From the NCBI GenBank assembly GCA_944390725.1, contig CALXQU010000009.1, positions 25,488 to 89,487 on the forward strand: a stretch of 64,000 nt of DNA, in the 5' to 3' direction. The translations under genes were made by a program, and so were the position numbers. Source of the DNA: an uncultured Spirochaetaceae bacterium. Its GTDB lineage: Bacteria > Spirochaetota > Spirochaetia > Sphaerochaetales > Sphaerochaetaceae. Within the stretch, counting starts at the first letter, position 1; every line of letters begins with the position of its first letter. Under the pieces are notes generated by a model that searched no databases, was not told where the DNA came from, and saw only the letters and a list, made by a program, of their open reading frames with translations. Positions 8,561-18,070 of this stretch are shown here, one piece after another.

Positions 8561-9283
8561 ATGGCAATAAAGGAGGCGCTGTTCGCAGAGCTGAGGAATG
8601 CTGTCGAGAACAATGGCGGCATCCTTCCGTCTGAGGTAGAGCTTTCCGCGAAGCTCGGGATCAGCAGGACGCAGATACGCGATTATCTAGCCATATATGA
8701 GAACGAGAGGCTGATCATCAGGCAGAGACGCAAGGGCACCAAGGTCATCAAGGATGTCCTGGATATCCCGCTGCGGATGGATTTCGATATCCCATACAAG
8801 GAACGTTTCAAGGCGATGGGCTATTCGTCTGCATACGATATGTACGATTATGAGAACATCGCTGCCGAGGGGCTGATTGCCGAGAAGCTCGGTGTCGCCC
8901 AGGGCTCTCCTGCCATACGCCTGACGAGCCGTACCAGGGCTGATGGCCATGTGGCGATCTACACCCAGGAATATCTTTCCTACAGGATAATCAAGGACTA
9001 TGACCTGCCTCCGCTTGACGGGATAGATGACGAGATCTTCGTGTTCCTGCGTAAATACTGCGGCACGGAGATAGATTTCGTGCTCAGCGAGCTCAATCCT
9101 GCCGTGGCGGATGATGAGGATGCCAGGATATTCGAGGTAGAGAAGGGGACTCCATACCAGGTCCTAGAGGAAGTCGCCTATAACAAGGAAGGGGAAAGGA
9201 TCCTCTGGACAGTGGAGAAATACCTTCCGCAGTATCTCCGCTACACGATAGTGAGGAAGAAGAGCCTCAACAGCCTTGCCTGA
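8561..9283 (+). CDS. GntR/HutC-family (UTRA) transcriptional regulator
   Basis: 240 residues: an N-terminal winged helix (about 1-65; EVELSAKLGISRTQIRDYL pattern) and a C-terminal UTRA ligand domain (about 85-235). GGGGAGG lies eight bases upstream of the ATG. It is the first gene of an operon with a sugar ABC importer and a GH3 glycosidase, and an inverted repeat sits directly upstream, so it is probably an autoregulated sensor of the sugar or its phosphate. The winged helix is slightly shortened compared with typical HutC proteins. Confidence 0.85.
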   Translation: MAIKEALFAELRNAVENNGGILPSEVELSAKLGISRTQIRDYLAIYENERLIIRQRRKGTKVIKDVLDIPLRMDFDIPYKERFKAMGYSSAYDMYDYENIAAEGLIAEKLGVAQGSPAIRLTSRTRADGHVAIYTQEYLSYRIIKDYDLPPLDGIDDEIFVFLRKYCGTEIDFVLSELNPAVADDEDARIFEVEKGTPYQVLEEVAYNKEGERILWTVEKYLPQYLRYTIVRKKSLNSLA

Positions 9284-9311
9284 GGCAGGGACACAGAAAA
9301 GGAGGTTGCAT

Positions 9312-10196
9312 ATGGTCCGGAGGAGGAATCCGCTTGCAGAGGTGTTCTTTCTGGGAATTCCGACGCTTCTTTTCATCTTCGTCATGCTCATCCCGCTGAT
9401 GATGAGCGTATTCTACTCATTCACCGACTGGGACGGCATATCCAAAAGCTATGGCTTCGTAGGGGCTGAGAACTACGCGAGGATATTCACGACCGATACA
9501 GACTTCCTCGATGCGTTCCTGTTCACGGCAGCCATGTCAGCCGTGACGACCGTGCTGACGGTGCTGCTGGGAATCATCCTCGCGGCGGCGCTCTCCGGCG
9601 GGATGCGCGGCAGGAACATACTCCGCCTTGCCTTCTTCCTGCCCAATACGCTTGGGGGCGTGGTCCTCGGCTATGTATGGAAGTTCATATTGCTTATAGG
9701 AGTGCCGTATCTCGGCAGCAGGGTATCGTGGCAGATATTCCAGATCGCCTGGCTGGGAACTCCCTGGAGCGCATTCATCGCCATAGCGCTCGTGAGCATA
9801 TGGCAGGGCGCCGGATATGTCATGGTCATCATGATCGCGGCCTTCGTCGGCGTCCCATATGACCTGACGGAGAGCGCTATCCTTGATGGGGCATCGCCAC
9901 GGAAGATCCTCTTCAGCATCAAGCTGCCGTACTGCATGCCGTATATAACGGTCTGCGTATTCTGGGTGCTGTCGCAGACATTCAAGATGTTCGACCTCAA
10001 TGTCGCCCTCACCAACGGAGGGCCTTACGGCTCCACGGTATCGATGGCTCTGCAGATCTACAGGGATGCATTCAACCTCAACAAGTACAGCCTGGCCAAT
10101 GCCGAGGCCGTGATCTTCTTCCTCATCCTGTTCGTCCTGACGGGCATACAGATGAAGGTCAGCAAGGATAAGGAGGAGAAGTATGATGCGTCATGA
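9312..10196 (+). CDS. Carbohydrate ABC transporter permease, MalF/UgpA type
   Basis: 294 residues, six predicted membrane helices and the EAA loop (ILDGASPRKILFSIKLPYCMPY). Typical of CUT1 sugar importers. Start chosen at the ATG 11 bases after AAAAGGAGGT; a longer frame from 9276 lies in front of this ribosome site. Overlaps the next permease gene by 14 bases. It works with the next two proteins to bring an oligosaccharide or glycoside into the cell. Confidence 0.9.
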   Translation: MVRRRNPLAEVFFLGIPTLLFIFVMLIPLMMSVFYSFTDWDGISKSYGFVGAENYARIFTTDTDFLDAFLFTAAMSAVTTVLTVLLGIILAAALSGGMRGRNILRLAFFLPNTLGGVVLGYVWKFILLIGVPYLGSRVSWQIFQIAWLGTPWSAFIAIALVSIWQGAGYVMVIMIAAFVGVPYDLTESAILDGASPRKILFSIKLPYCMPYITVCVFWVLSQTFKMFDLNVALTNGGPYGSTVSMALQIYRDAFNLNKYSLANAEAVIFFLILFVLTGIQMKVSKDKEEKYDAS

Positions 10197-11013
10197 CACC
10201 GTGTTTAGCTGGGTAGGGAAGGCAGTGCTCATCATAGCCGCAATCCTCTTCTTCTCGCCGTTCGTCATCGTCATCATCGATTCCGTGAAGACGCAGGGCG
10301 AGGTCATCGAGAATCCGTTCTCGCTCCCCCTGGAGCTGCACTTCGGGAACTTCCCGCATGCATGGGAATCGATAAAGCTGGGGAGCGCGATGGCGAATAC
10401 GGCAGTCACGACGGCGTTCGGCTCGCTGCTGCTTGTCTATCTCTCCGCATCCATATCGTTCTGGTGCGTCAGGCATCCGACGAGGTACTCAAGGATATTC
10501 GAGAAGGCGCTGCTGTGCTCGGTGCTGATCCCGTTCTCATCGATAATGCTGCCTGTCGTGAAGCTCCTTTCCATGGCCGACCTGACGGGAACCCTGTATG
10601 GCGGCATCATCGCATACTGCGGCATGGGCATGGCCTTCTCGTATTTCGTGATGAGGGGCGCGATGAAGAGCCTTCCTAAGGAACTGGAGGAGGCCGCGAT
10701 GATAGATGGGTGCACGATCTATAGGACCTTCTTCAGCATCATCTTCCCGCTTACGGTCCCGACGGCGGTGAGCGTGCTGATCCTTGAGGCCTTCTGGATC
10801 TGGAATGACTACAACATAGCGGTCATACTCCTCAATTCGAGGACTACCAAGACGATACAGGTCGCCATACACGCGCTTTTCGCGCAGACGTACTCGCAGT
10901 GGGATATCGCGCTGCCGGCCCTGGTAATCAGCATGATGCCGATCATCGTGATGAATATCCTGCTGCAGAAGAAGATCTTTGCTGGCATGACAGCTGGTGC
11001 CATTAAAGGATAA
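10183..11013 (+). CDS. Carbohydrate ABC transporter permease, MalG/UgpE type
   Basis: 276 residues with six membrane helices and an EAA loop (AAMIDGCTIYRTFFSIIFPL). The MalG-type partner of the preceding permease. AAGGAGGAG precedes two consecutive ATG codons (10183 and 10186). No ATPase gene is present in this operon, so the pair must use a shared MsmK/UgpC-type ATPase encoded elsewhere, as is common for CUT1 systems. Confidence 0.9.
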   Translation: MMRHDTVFSWVGKAVLIIAAILFFSPFVIVIIDSVKTQGEVIENPFSLPLELHFGNFPHAWESIKLGSAMANTAVTTAFGSLLLVYLSASISFWCVRHPTRYSRIFEKALLCSVLIPFSSIMLPVVKLLSMADLTGTLYGGIIAYCGMGMAFSYFVMRGAMKSLPKELEEAAMIDGCTIYRTFFSIIFPLTVPTAVSVLILEAFWIWNDYNIAVILLNSRTTKTIQVAIHALFAQTYSQWDIALPALVISMMPIIVMNILLQKKIFAGMTAGAIKG

Positions 11014-11026
11014 AAGGAGACGAAAG

Positions 11027-12274
11027 ATGAAGAAATGCATTGCACTGTTCGCATTGCTCCTCGTCCTCTTCCCGGTCTTCGCTGGCGGAAGCGGAGAAGA
11101 GGACGTGGTCGTGAGGATCTTCCAGCAGAAGATCGAGATACATGATGCCCTGGTAGCTGCTGCGGAGGCATTCAATGCAACCCATGAAGGCATAACCGTC
11201 GAGGTGGAATCAAGCGGCGATGATTACCTCACTATCCTCAAGGGACAGTTCGCCGCAGGCGATGGCCCGGCAATCTTCCAGTCGAACGGCTACAATGACA
11301 TGGCGCTTTTCAGGGATTACCTCGTGGACCTCTCCGATGAGGACTGGGCGCAGTACCTGACAGATGTCGCCAGGGAGACGGGCTCGCTTGACGGCAAGGT
11401 ATATGGCTTCCCGCTCTCTACCGAATGCACGGCGATCTGCTACCGGTCGGATGTCTTCGATAAGTTCGGCCTTGAAGTCCCCAGGACAAGGTCGGAGTAC
11501 TTCGCGCTCCTGGACTTCCTGATGGAGAACGGCTATCCGGATGGCGTCATCAGCGATGGCTTCAATACATGGTACCAGGCGGGCATGTTCACATTCAGCA
11601 CCGCAATCGCAAGGCAGGATGACCCGCTCGCATTCATCGAGGGGCTGAACAACGGCACAGAGAAGATAATCGGCAACGAGAAGTTCATCGAGCTTGGCGA
11701 ATGGGTGAAGGATGAGTTCAAGAGGTCACTGAACCCCCTCAGCATCGATTTCAATGCCCAGACAGCGGCCTTCACAAGCGGGAACGCACCCCTTGTCATC
11801 GGAGGATCATGGCTCCAGCCTACCTGCGATGCGGTTGATGAGGATATGGATCTCGGCATGTTCAGCTATCCGTTTACTGAGGATGCAGAGGAAAACGACT
11901 ATCTCTACACTTACATCGGACCGCTCTGGCACATAAACAGCGAAGCCGGTGAGGCAGAGATAGCCGCAGCCAAGGAATTCATCAACTGGCTCGTTTACGA
12001 TGAGACTGGTCTGCAATACCTCACATCGGAAATGAAGACGATTCCCGGCCTTACGAATGTTACACCTGATTTCGAGGCAATTGGAACCCTTGGGCAGATT
12101 CTCTACGAGTATATTGCGGCAGGAAAGACCAAGGGCACATATAACGCCATGTATCCGAACGGGACCGGCGATGCCATCGCCTTTGGTGATGCGATCTGCG
12201 CATGCGCGGCAGGACGGGTGACGGTGGATGAATTCCTGGCAGAGGCCCAGCGCATCTGGGATTCCGCGCAGTGA
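11027..12274 (+). CDS. Sugar ABC transporter substrate-binding protein
   Basis: 415 residues with a signal peptide ending in VFAGG (cleavage around residue 19) and a type I extracellular solute-binding domain. The start has GGAGACGAAAG just upstream. The mature N-terminus GGSGEED resembles other binding proteins in this window and in spirochaetes. It delivers a carbohydrate to the MalF/MalG-type permeases encoded just upstream; the GH3 enzyme that follows suggests a beta-linked glycoside. Confidence 0.88.
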   Translation: MKKCIALFALLLVLFPVFAGGSGEEDVVVRIFQQKIEIHDALVAAAEAFNATHEGITVEVESSGDDYLTILKGQFAAGDGPAIFQSNGYNDMALFRDYLVDLSDEDWAQYLTDVARETGSLDGKVYGFPLSTECTAICYRSDVFDKFGLEVPRTRSEYFALLDFLMENGYPDGVISDGFNTWYQAGMFTFSTAIARQDDPLAFIEGLNNGTEKIIGNEKFIELGEWVKDEFKRSLNPLSIDFNAQTAAFTSGNAPLVIGGSWLQPTCDAVDEDMDLGMFSYPFTEDAEENDYLYTYIGPLWHINSEAGEAEIAAAKEFINWLVYDETGLQYLTSEMKTIPGLTNVTPDFEAIGTLGQILYEYIAAGKTKGTYNAMYPNGTGDAIAFGDAICACAAGRVTVDEFLAEAQRIWDSAQ

Positions 12275-12287
12275 TCGGGGAGGCATG

Positions 12288-14609
12288 ATGGATATTGATA
12301 AGACACTGAAGGAGATGAGCCTTGAGAACAAGGTGAAGCTCTGCATAGACGGGGCGCTCTGGCGCACTGCCGCCATCCCTGAGAACGATGTCCCCATCCT
12401 CTATATGAGCGATGGCACGAATGGCCTGAGGTTCTGGAAGAACCAGAAGGACCAGGATCCTATGTCACGCGACTTCAGCTCTGAGTTCGGCTCGATGACG
12501 ATGGATGACGAGGATGGCATCAACAGGACGTACGAGGCGACATGCTTCCCGACGGGCTCCGCGCTTGCATGCTCATGGGACCGCGGCCTTGCCCAGGAAA
12601 TCGCGGCAGCGGTCGCCAATGAATGCAAATCCCATGAGGTCGGCATGCTTTTCGGCCCTGCGATGAACACCAGGCGCCACCCGCTTGACTGCAGGGGCTT
12701 CGAGTATTTCTCGGAAGATCCCTGCCTTGCGGGCGAGATGGCCGGCAGCTATGTCATCGGGCTGCAGGAGAACGAGGTATCCGGGACACTCAAGCACTTC
12801 GTCTGCAACAACCAGAACTTCCAGCGCACCAACTATGACAGCGTCGTGGAGGAGAGGGCGCTCAGGGAGATCTACCTGGCGGCTTTCGAGCGTGCGATAA
12901 AGGTCGGGCATCCCGGCTGCATCATGGTATCGTACAATCTGCTCAATGGCGTCCAGGCCTGCGAGAATCCCTGGCTGATGACGCAGGTCCTGCGCGAAGA
13001 GTGGGGCTATGATGGCCTCATCATCTCCGACTCAAGCGCGGTAAAGGATGCCGTGAAGGCCTATGAGGCAGGCATGGACTGGATCATGCCGTTCAGCCTG
13101 GCATACCGCAACGAGGTGGTGGAGGCAGTCAGGAGCGGCAGGATGAAGGAGGAGACAGTCGATTTCCATGCCCGCAAGGTGCTCGAGGCTGTGGCCAGGT
13201 TCTCGCGCCATGGCAAGCCTGTGGAGACCGTGGACTACGCTGCCCATCACCGCCTTGCCCAGAAAGCCGCGGCAGGATGCGGCGTGCTGCTGAAGAATGA
13301 CGGTATCCTGCCGATCGATCCCGGGCGCGTGAAGAGCCTTGCAGTCATCGGAAGGGTAGCCGAGGAGCCCGTATACCAGGGCAGCGGCTGCGCCTGCGTC
13401 CATGCGGTGGATGTAGACTCGCCGCTTGAGGCGATAAGGAAGGAATGCGGGGCCCGTGGCATCTCGATGGCCTATGTTCCGTGCTATGATGCCGATGACA
13501 ATGCCGATGATGCGATGATCGCAGAGGCGGCAGCAGCAGCTTCCAAGGCCGATGCGGCAATCGTCTTCGCCGCAGCCAGGCTGCCGCACGAGGATGATGG
13601 GTACAACCGCAGCGATATAAGGCTCAATGGCTGCCATGACAGGCTCGTAGCCGCCGTCGCCGCTGCCCAGCCCGCTACCGCTGTCGTGCTGAACAACAAC
13701 GAGTCGGTGGAGCTGCCATGGAACGATGATGTCAATGCCATCCTCGATATGTGGTATGCCGGCGAAGGCTCAGGCAAGGCCGTATCGGACCTGCTGTTCG
13801 GCAATGCAAACCCTTCGGGCAAGCTGCCGGTGACATTCCCGATGAGGCTTGAGGACACGCCGGCGTACCTGAACTTCCCCGGCGAGAACGAAAGGACCGT
13901 ATACGGGGAAGGGATCTATGTCGGCTATCGCTACTATGAGAAGCGCTCCCTGAAGCCGCGCTATGCCTTCGGCCATGGGCTGTCCTATACCAGCTTCGCA
14001 TATTCGGATATCAAGGTATCAGCAGAACGATGCAGGCTGGGAGATGGCCTCCGCGTCAGCCTCCGTATCAGGAACACCGGCACCATGGCTGGCGCCGAAG
14101 TCGTCCAGCTCTATATCCATGATGGGCATTCCAGGCTGCCGAGGCCAGTGAAGGAGCTGAAGGGATTCGAGAAGGTGTTCCTCGAGCCAGGAGAGGAAAG
14201 GGAGGTGTCATTCACCCTTGCTGAGAGGGATTTCCAGTACTATGACACCCTCTATGGCGGATGGATCGCGGATAGCGGCGAATTCGGCATCCTCGTAGGA
14301 AGCTCAAGCGATGACATAAGGCTGGAAGCCTCAGTCTATATCGAGAGCCCGCAGGAGTATGTGCCGCTCTATAGGAACGATACCCATTTCTCCGAGATAA
14401 TGGGCAATCCGACGGCAAGGAAGCTGTTCTATGCCTTCATGCTCGAGCATGGCTTCCTCAAGCCGGAGCAGGTGAACGAGGCGACCGATATATCGCTCAG
14501 CTCCACGTTCTGGGGCGTAGGGCAGTATATGGACTACATGGTGCCTGCGGAGGTGACTCCGGAGATGATCCGCGACCTGGTCGATAGGATCAACAAGGCT
14601 GTCCACTGA
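12288..14609 (+). CDS. Glycoside hydrolase family 3 beta-glycosidase
   Basis: 773 residues: N-terminal (beta/alpha)8 domain (about 1-310), alpha/beta sandwich domain (about 330-560) and a fibronectin-III-like domain (about 600-690), then a family-specific C-terminal tail. The catalytic nucleophile is Asp248 in the IISDSSAV motif. No signal peptide, so hydrolysis is intracellular. Of two adjacent ATGs (12285, 12288) the second is better spaced from GGGGAGG. It is the last gene of the GntR/ABC sugar operon and probably releases monosaccharides from the imported beta-glycoside. Exact sugar specificity is not visible. Confidence 0.9.
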   Translation: MDIDKTLKEMSLENKVKLCIDGALWRTAAIPENDVPILYMSDGTNGLRFWKNQKDQDPMSRDFSSEFGSMTMDDEDGINRTYEATCFPTGSALACSWDRGLAQEIAAAVANECKSHEVGMLFGPAMNTRRHPLDCRGFEYFSEDPCLAGEMAGSYVIGLQENEVSGTLKHFVCNNQNFQRTNYDSVVEERALREIYLAAFERAIKVGHPGCIMVSYNLLNGVQACENPWLMTQVLREEWGYDGLIISDSSAVKDAVKAYEAGMDWIMPFSLAYRNEVVEAVRSGRMKEETVDFHARKVLEAVARFSRHGKPVETVDYAAHHRLAQKAAAGCGVLLKNDGILPIDPGRVKSLAVIGRVAEEPVYQGSGCACVHAVDVDSPLEAIRKECGARGISMAYVPCYDADDNADDAMIAEAAAAASKADAAIVFAAARLPHEDDGYNRSDIRLNGCHDRLVAAVAAAQPATAVVLNNNESVELPWNDDVNAILDMWYAGEGSGKAVSDLLFGNANPSGKLPVTFPMRLEDTPAYLNFPGENERTVYGEGIYVGYRYYEKRSLKPRYAFGHGLSYTSFAYSDIKVSAERCRLGDGLRVSLRIRNTGTMAGAEVVQLYIHDGHSRLPRPVKELKGFEKVFLEPGEEREVSFTLAERDFQYYDTLYGGWIADSGEFGILVGSSSDDIRLEASVYIESPQEYVPLYRNDTHFSEIMGNPTARKLFYAFMLEHGFLKPEQVNEATDISLSSTFWGVGQYMDYMVPAEVTPEMIRDLVDRINKAVH

Positions 14610-14637
14610 CCGCATAGGCTTTCTCGCTATCCATTCC

Positions 14638-14669
14638 ATGCCGGCCTGGCCACGATGCCGGGCCGGCAT
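14638..14669. terminator. Hairpin between the convergent GH3 and AI-2E-type genes
   Basis: ATGCCGGCC (14638-14646) pairs perfectly with GGCCGGCAT (14661-14669). It lies between two convergent genes and could serve both. No strong T-run follows on either side. Confidence 0.5.
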
Positions 14670-14711
14670 CCTCATGTGTCAGAGGAATATGCGTATAAAG
14701 GGGCTTTGTGA

Positions 14712-15833
14712 TTATGAACCTGCCTGCGCATCCTCTTCGCGCTGCATGCTTCTGCGCTCATAAAGCTCCTTCAGCAGCGTGAAGGCGATGGAGAAGACAG
14801 GCACAGCGAAGAGCATGCCTGCCAGGCCGGCGATGGCGCCTCCGATCGTCACGGAGGCGAAGACATATACGGCAGGTACCCCTGTCGTCGTCCCTACGAC
14901 GCGCGGATAGATGAGGTCCCCTTCAAGCTGCTGCAGCACGAAGATGAATATGAGGAAGAACAGCCCCTGCCATGGATTTGCCACGGCGATCATGAATGCG
15001 CCGACAAGCGCTCCTATCACCGCGCCGTATATGGGGATGAGCGCCATCGCGCCCGTGAGCGCGCTTATCACGGGAGCGTAGGGGAAGCGGAATATAAGCA
15101 TGCCGATAAGGCAGAGCACGCCGATTATGATGGCCTCCGTCACCTGGGCTGAGATGAAGCGTGAGAATGCCGTGGCAGAGACTTCCGCCGCGTGCCTGAG
15201 GTAGGCCAGGGTGCTGTCCCTGAGGAACAGCGAGAGCAGCTTGCCAAGATGGCTGGAGAGCATCTCCTTGTTGGCGATGAAGTATACGGCGAAGACGCAT
15301 GCGATGAAGAACGTAGCCCAGAACGAGATGAAGCTGCCGATCGTGGAGAGCGTGAACGAGATTATCGAGGGAGTCCATTCGCCGATGTAGGACTCGATGG
15401 AATCTGCCAGGGTGAGTATCTGCGAGTCGGCATCGGCAAGATAGGGCCCGATGATGGGTATCGATGCCGCGTCGGCATTCCAGAGATTCTGCCTGCTGGC
15501 GAAGTCCCTGAGCGATGCGATAAGCAGCGAGACCGCATCGACCAGCTCCGGGACTACCAGCGTGATGAGCAGGGCCGCCGCGATGAGGAGCAGGATGATG
15601 GAGGCTGCGATTGATATCCCCCTGGCGTGGCGTACATGGAGCCGCTTCTCGATTGCCTTTGCCGGCATGTTGAGCACGAAGCCGATGCAGATGCCGAGCA
15701 GTACCGGGGTGATTACCGGCGAGAGCCTGCCTGAGAGCCACGGGAGCGAGGTCCTGTAGTTCCATATTGATGTGAACGCCGCGAAGAGCAGCACTGCCAG
15801 GATGGCATAGCCGATAGTCTCTTTCTTCTTCAT
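14712..15833 (-). CDS. AI-2E (YdiK/PerM) family membrane protein
   Basis: 373 residues, about eight hydrophobic segments, with the family-typical GALMALIPIYGAVIGA region and a LEGDLIYPRVVG motif near residue 300. The AI-2E family contains a few proteins shown to export autoinducer-2 or sodium, but most members are uncharacterised. Single gene. A TATAAT hexamer lies ten bases before the start codon and no ribosome site is visible, so the mRNA leader would be only a few bases. Confidence 0.85.
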   Translation of the reverse strand: MKKKETIGYAILAVLLFAAFTSIWNYRTSLPWLSGRLSPVITPVLLGICIGFVLNMPAKAIEKRLHVRHARGISIAASIILLLIAAALLITLVVPELVDAVSLLIASLRDFASRQNLWNADAASIPIIGPYLADADSQILTLADSIESYIGEWTPSIISFTLSTIGSFISFWATFFIACVFAVYFIANKEMLSSHLGKLLSLFLRDSTLAYLRHAAEVSATAFSRFISAQVTEAIIIGVLCLIGMLIFRFPYAPVISALTGAMALIPIYGAVIGALVGAFMIAVANPWQGLFFLIFIFVLQQLEGDLIYPRVVGTTTGVPAVYVFASVTIGGAIAGLAGMLFAVPVFSIAFTLLKELYERRSMQREEDAQAGS

Positions 15834-15917
15834 CGTAGATGGGATTATAGCCCATACGCATCCGGATATCCATCGAAGGGCCGGCGGGGCTGTCTTTCAT
15901 GAATCCGGTGATTTGGT

Positions 15918-15923
15918 TATACT
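15918..15923 (+). promoter_or_regulatory. -10 element placed for a leaderless transcript
   Basis: TATACT ends six bases before the GTG start of the AOR-like gene. With the usual seven-base distance the transcript would begin at the start codon itself. The -35 region is weak (TTTCAT at 15895-15900, spacing 17). Confidence 0.5.
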
Positions 15924-15929
15924 CATGCC

Positions 15930-17621
15930 GTGTCAGTGCTTCTAGTATCGCTTGATGGGAATGCCTCGGAGATAATCGGCTGCAAGGCTGATGACCATGC
16001 GCTTTCCCTCGCGATAAGGCTTTACCATGAATATGAGGCTTCCTCGCCGATAGTGATCGCCTCGCCATCGCCGGATGCCGTCGGATACCGAGGCTCCGCA
16101 TTCTTCTCGATAGCGTATGCATCCCCGGTAAGCGGCAGGATGGAGGCGTCGTATTCCAATGTCCCCTTCGGATACTCCATGCGGAGGCTGGGATTCGATG
16201 CCATAGTCATCATCGGCAGGGCCAGGCATCTTGCCGGGCTCTATATCTCTGAGGCAGGCGCGGAGGCCATGGAAGCGGGGCAGGCAGGCCTTCCCTCATG
16301 GGAATGGGCAGCCGGAGCCAGGAAGAGCATTTCCGATACGTATATGGCGATAGGGCCGGCCGGGGAGAACGGGATCGTCTTCGCCTCGCTGCAGACGCCC
16401 TCCCGCGATATCGCATCGAATGGGCTCGGGTACCTCTTCGGGCAGAGGAACCTGAAGGGCCTCATCATCCCCTCGTTCCAGCGCAATGACACCTATTCCG
16501 ATACCCGGAAGGCCGCGAGGACCGTCAGGTGCATAGAGCGCTCGGAGCTGGCGAAGCGGTTCAGGAAGGAGGGCGACGGGTGCGTGATCGACGATGCGCT
16601 GCGCCTCCGCTGGCTTCCTGTCGATTCATATTCCAGGCGCTTCGACCCGAGGGCTTCCTTCCTTGACGGGAAGGCCATCTCCGATAAGTACGGCATGTTC
16701 CCGCAGAGCTGCCAGGACTGCTTCTTCTCCTGCGGGAGGAGGACCAGGGATAACGAGGCCATCCCCTCATATGCCGAATGCATCATGCTTGGAACCAACC
16801 TGGGCTTCTTCGCTCCCGAGAGCGTGCTGTCCCTTGCCAGGGAAGCCAGGAACAGCGGTCTCGATGCCTCCCATCTGGGGGCGCTCCTTTCCTATCTTTC
16901 CGAAGATGGAAGCGGTGACTTCTCGATGCCGCATCCGCGCAAGGGGAGCCTTGAGGAGCATGTACGGGCCATACGCATAATCGCACAGGGCCATAGCCGC
17001 CTGTCCAAGGGCCTTGCCGCATTCCCCGATGCGGTCCAGAGCGGATACCATCATCCGATAACCTCTGACCTCCGGGGGGATTACCCATCGGCAATCGCTG
17101 CCTCCGTGGGGCTTGATGAGCCGCTGATAGCGAGGATGCTGCCCAGGGTGCCGCTTCCCGCGGAAAGCGCGGCTGCGTTCTTCCTCTATGAGAAGGCCAT
17201 CTCCTATGCGCTCCTTTCCCGGGGCTATTCGCCGCTTGCGTCAGCCGTGCTCTGGTGGCGGCTGCTGCCGAAGCACCTGTACCGCTTCCCCGCCGCGATA
17301 AGGATATTCGCATCCATGGCCTCGATGTTCGGGATGGGGAGAGGGGAGATCCTCAGCGAGGGATTCCGCATCCTCGAAGAGCTTGAGGGCGAGCCCCTGC
17401 CTATCCCGGAGCGCTTCACCTTCGATATCGATGCCATGTCCGATGTCAGGACCGTTCCCTATACGCGCCTGATGGCTGCCTACCGCTCGGAGAAGCTCAG
17501 GCTTGAGAATACCCTCAGGTCCAGAAGGGAGAGGAGGCTCAGGCCTCGCTCATCCAGCAAGGCCGCGGAAGGACCTGCCGATGACCTGGGCCGCGATGGC
17601 GACCCCGGATTGCAGAAATAG
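15930..17621 (+). CDS. Divergent aldehyde:ferredoxin oxidoreductase (AOR) family protein
   Basis: 563 residues, slightly shorter than the usual ~600. Residues 1-190 match the AOR N-terminal tungsto/molybdopterin domain: an ASPVSG stretch, the GFDAIVIIGRA motif, AIGPAGENGIVFAS and the GQRNLKGLII end. A C-x2-C-x3-C cluster motif follows at Cys261, Cys264 and Cys268. The fourth iron-sulfur ligand and cofactor motif near the C-terminus of normal AORs (D-x-x-G-L-C/D) is not found; the matching helix reads SYALLSRGYSPL. The last ~45 Arg/Ser-rich residues overlap the convergent phosphoesterase gene by 142 bases and may be a run-on tail. GTG start without ribosome site. Function unknown; it may have lost or changed redox activity. 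Confidence 0.72.
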   Translation: MSVLLVSLDGNASEIIGCKADDHALSLAIRLYHEYEASSPIVIASPSPDAVGYRGSAFFSIAYASPVSGRMEASYSNVPFGYSMRRLGFDAIVIIGRARHLAGLYISEAGAEAMEAGQAGLPSWEWAAGARKSISDTYMAIGPAGENGIVFASLQTPSRDIASNGLGYLFGQRNLKGLIIPSFQRNDTYSDTRKAARTVRCIERSELAKRFRKEGDGCVIDDALRLRWLPVDSYSRRFDPRASFLDGKAISDKYGMFPQSCQDCFFSCGRRTRDNEAIPSYAECIMLGTNLGFFAPESVLSLAREARNSGLDASHLGALLSYLSEDGSGDFSMPHPRKGSLEEHVRAIRIIAQGHSRLSKGLAAFPDAVQSGYHHPITSDLRGDYPSAIAASVGLDEPLIARMLPRVPLPAESAAAFFLYEKAISYALLSRGYSPLASAVLWWRLLPKHLYRFPAAIRIFASMASMFGMGRGEILSEGFRILEELEGEPLPIPERFTFDIDAMSDVRTVPYTRLMAAYRSEKLRLENTLRSRRERRLRPRSSSKAAEGPADDLGRDGDPGLQK

Positions 17622-17977
17622 ATCCCGTCCCTTTCCTCCAGCAGCGGCACATGGGTATGCCCAGATATGAATACATCGCCGGGCTGGATGCTGAAGCTGT
17701 CTGCCCACATCCTGTCGCCATGCGTCATGAATATCCTCCTGCCGTATTCCTCCAGCGTGCGGCTCTGCGGCGGGAAGGGCATGCTGCCGTATTCATAGAA
17801 CCTGTCGCAGTTCCCCCTGACGGATACCAGCCCCGAGAAGAACGCGGCCTCCATCGGGTCCGGGCACTGGTCGCCTGCGGAGAGGACCTTCTCTGGACGC
17901 AGGGCCCCGATCGCCTTCTTCACGAGGCCTATCCCTTCCGCGCTTCCATGGATATCAGAGACAATCAGTATCGCCAT
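17480..17977 (-). CDS. YfcE/MJ0936-type metallophosphoesterase
   Basis: 165 residues. All metal motifs of calcineurin-like phosphoesterases are present: SDIHGS (residues 7-12), GDQ, GNCD, THGD and GHTH near residue 105. YfcE-type enzymes hydrolyse phosphodiesters in vitro; the physiological substrate is unclear. The full-length family C-terminus extends into the convergent AOR-like gene (142-base overlap). A TACAAT hexamer (17984-17989) lies six bases before the start codon, so the mRNA is probably leaderless. Confidence 0.88.
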   Translation of the reverse strand: MAILIVSDIHGSAEGIGLVKKAIGALRPEKVLSAGDQCPDPMEAAFFSGLVSVRGNCDRFYEYGSMPFPPQSRTLEEYGRRIFMTHGDRMWADSFSIQPGDVFISGHTHVPLLEERDGIYFCNPGSPSRPRSSAGPSAALLDERGLSLLSLLDLRVFSSLSFSER

Positions 17978-18070
17978 ATGCCGATTGTACGGCTTTTTCG
18001 CTGACTATTGTATGGAATACTCCGGGAAATCGTTTAGTATCTTATATAGCTACCCATTGAAGGAACTGCT

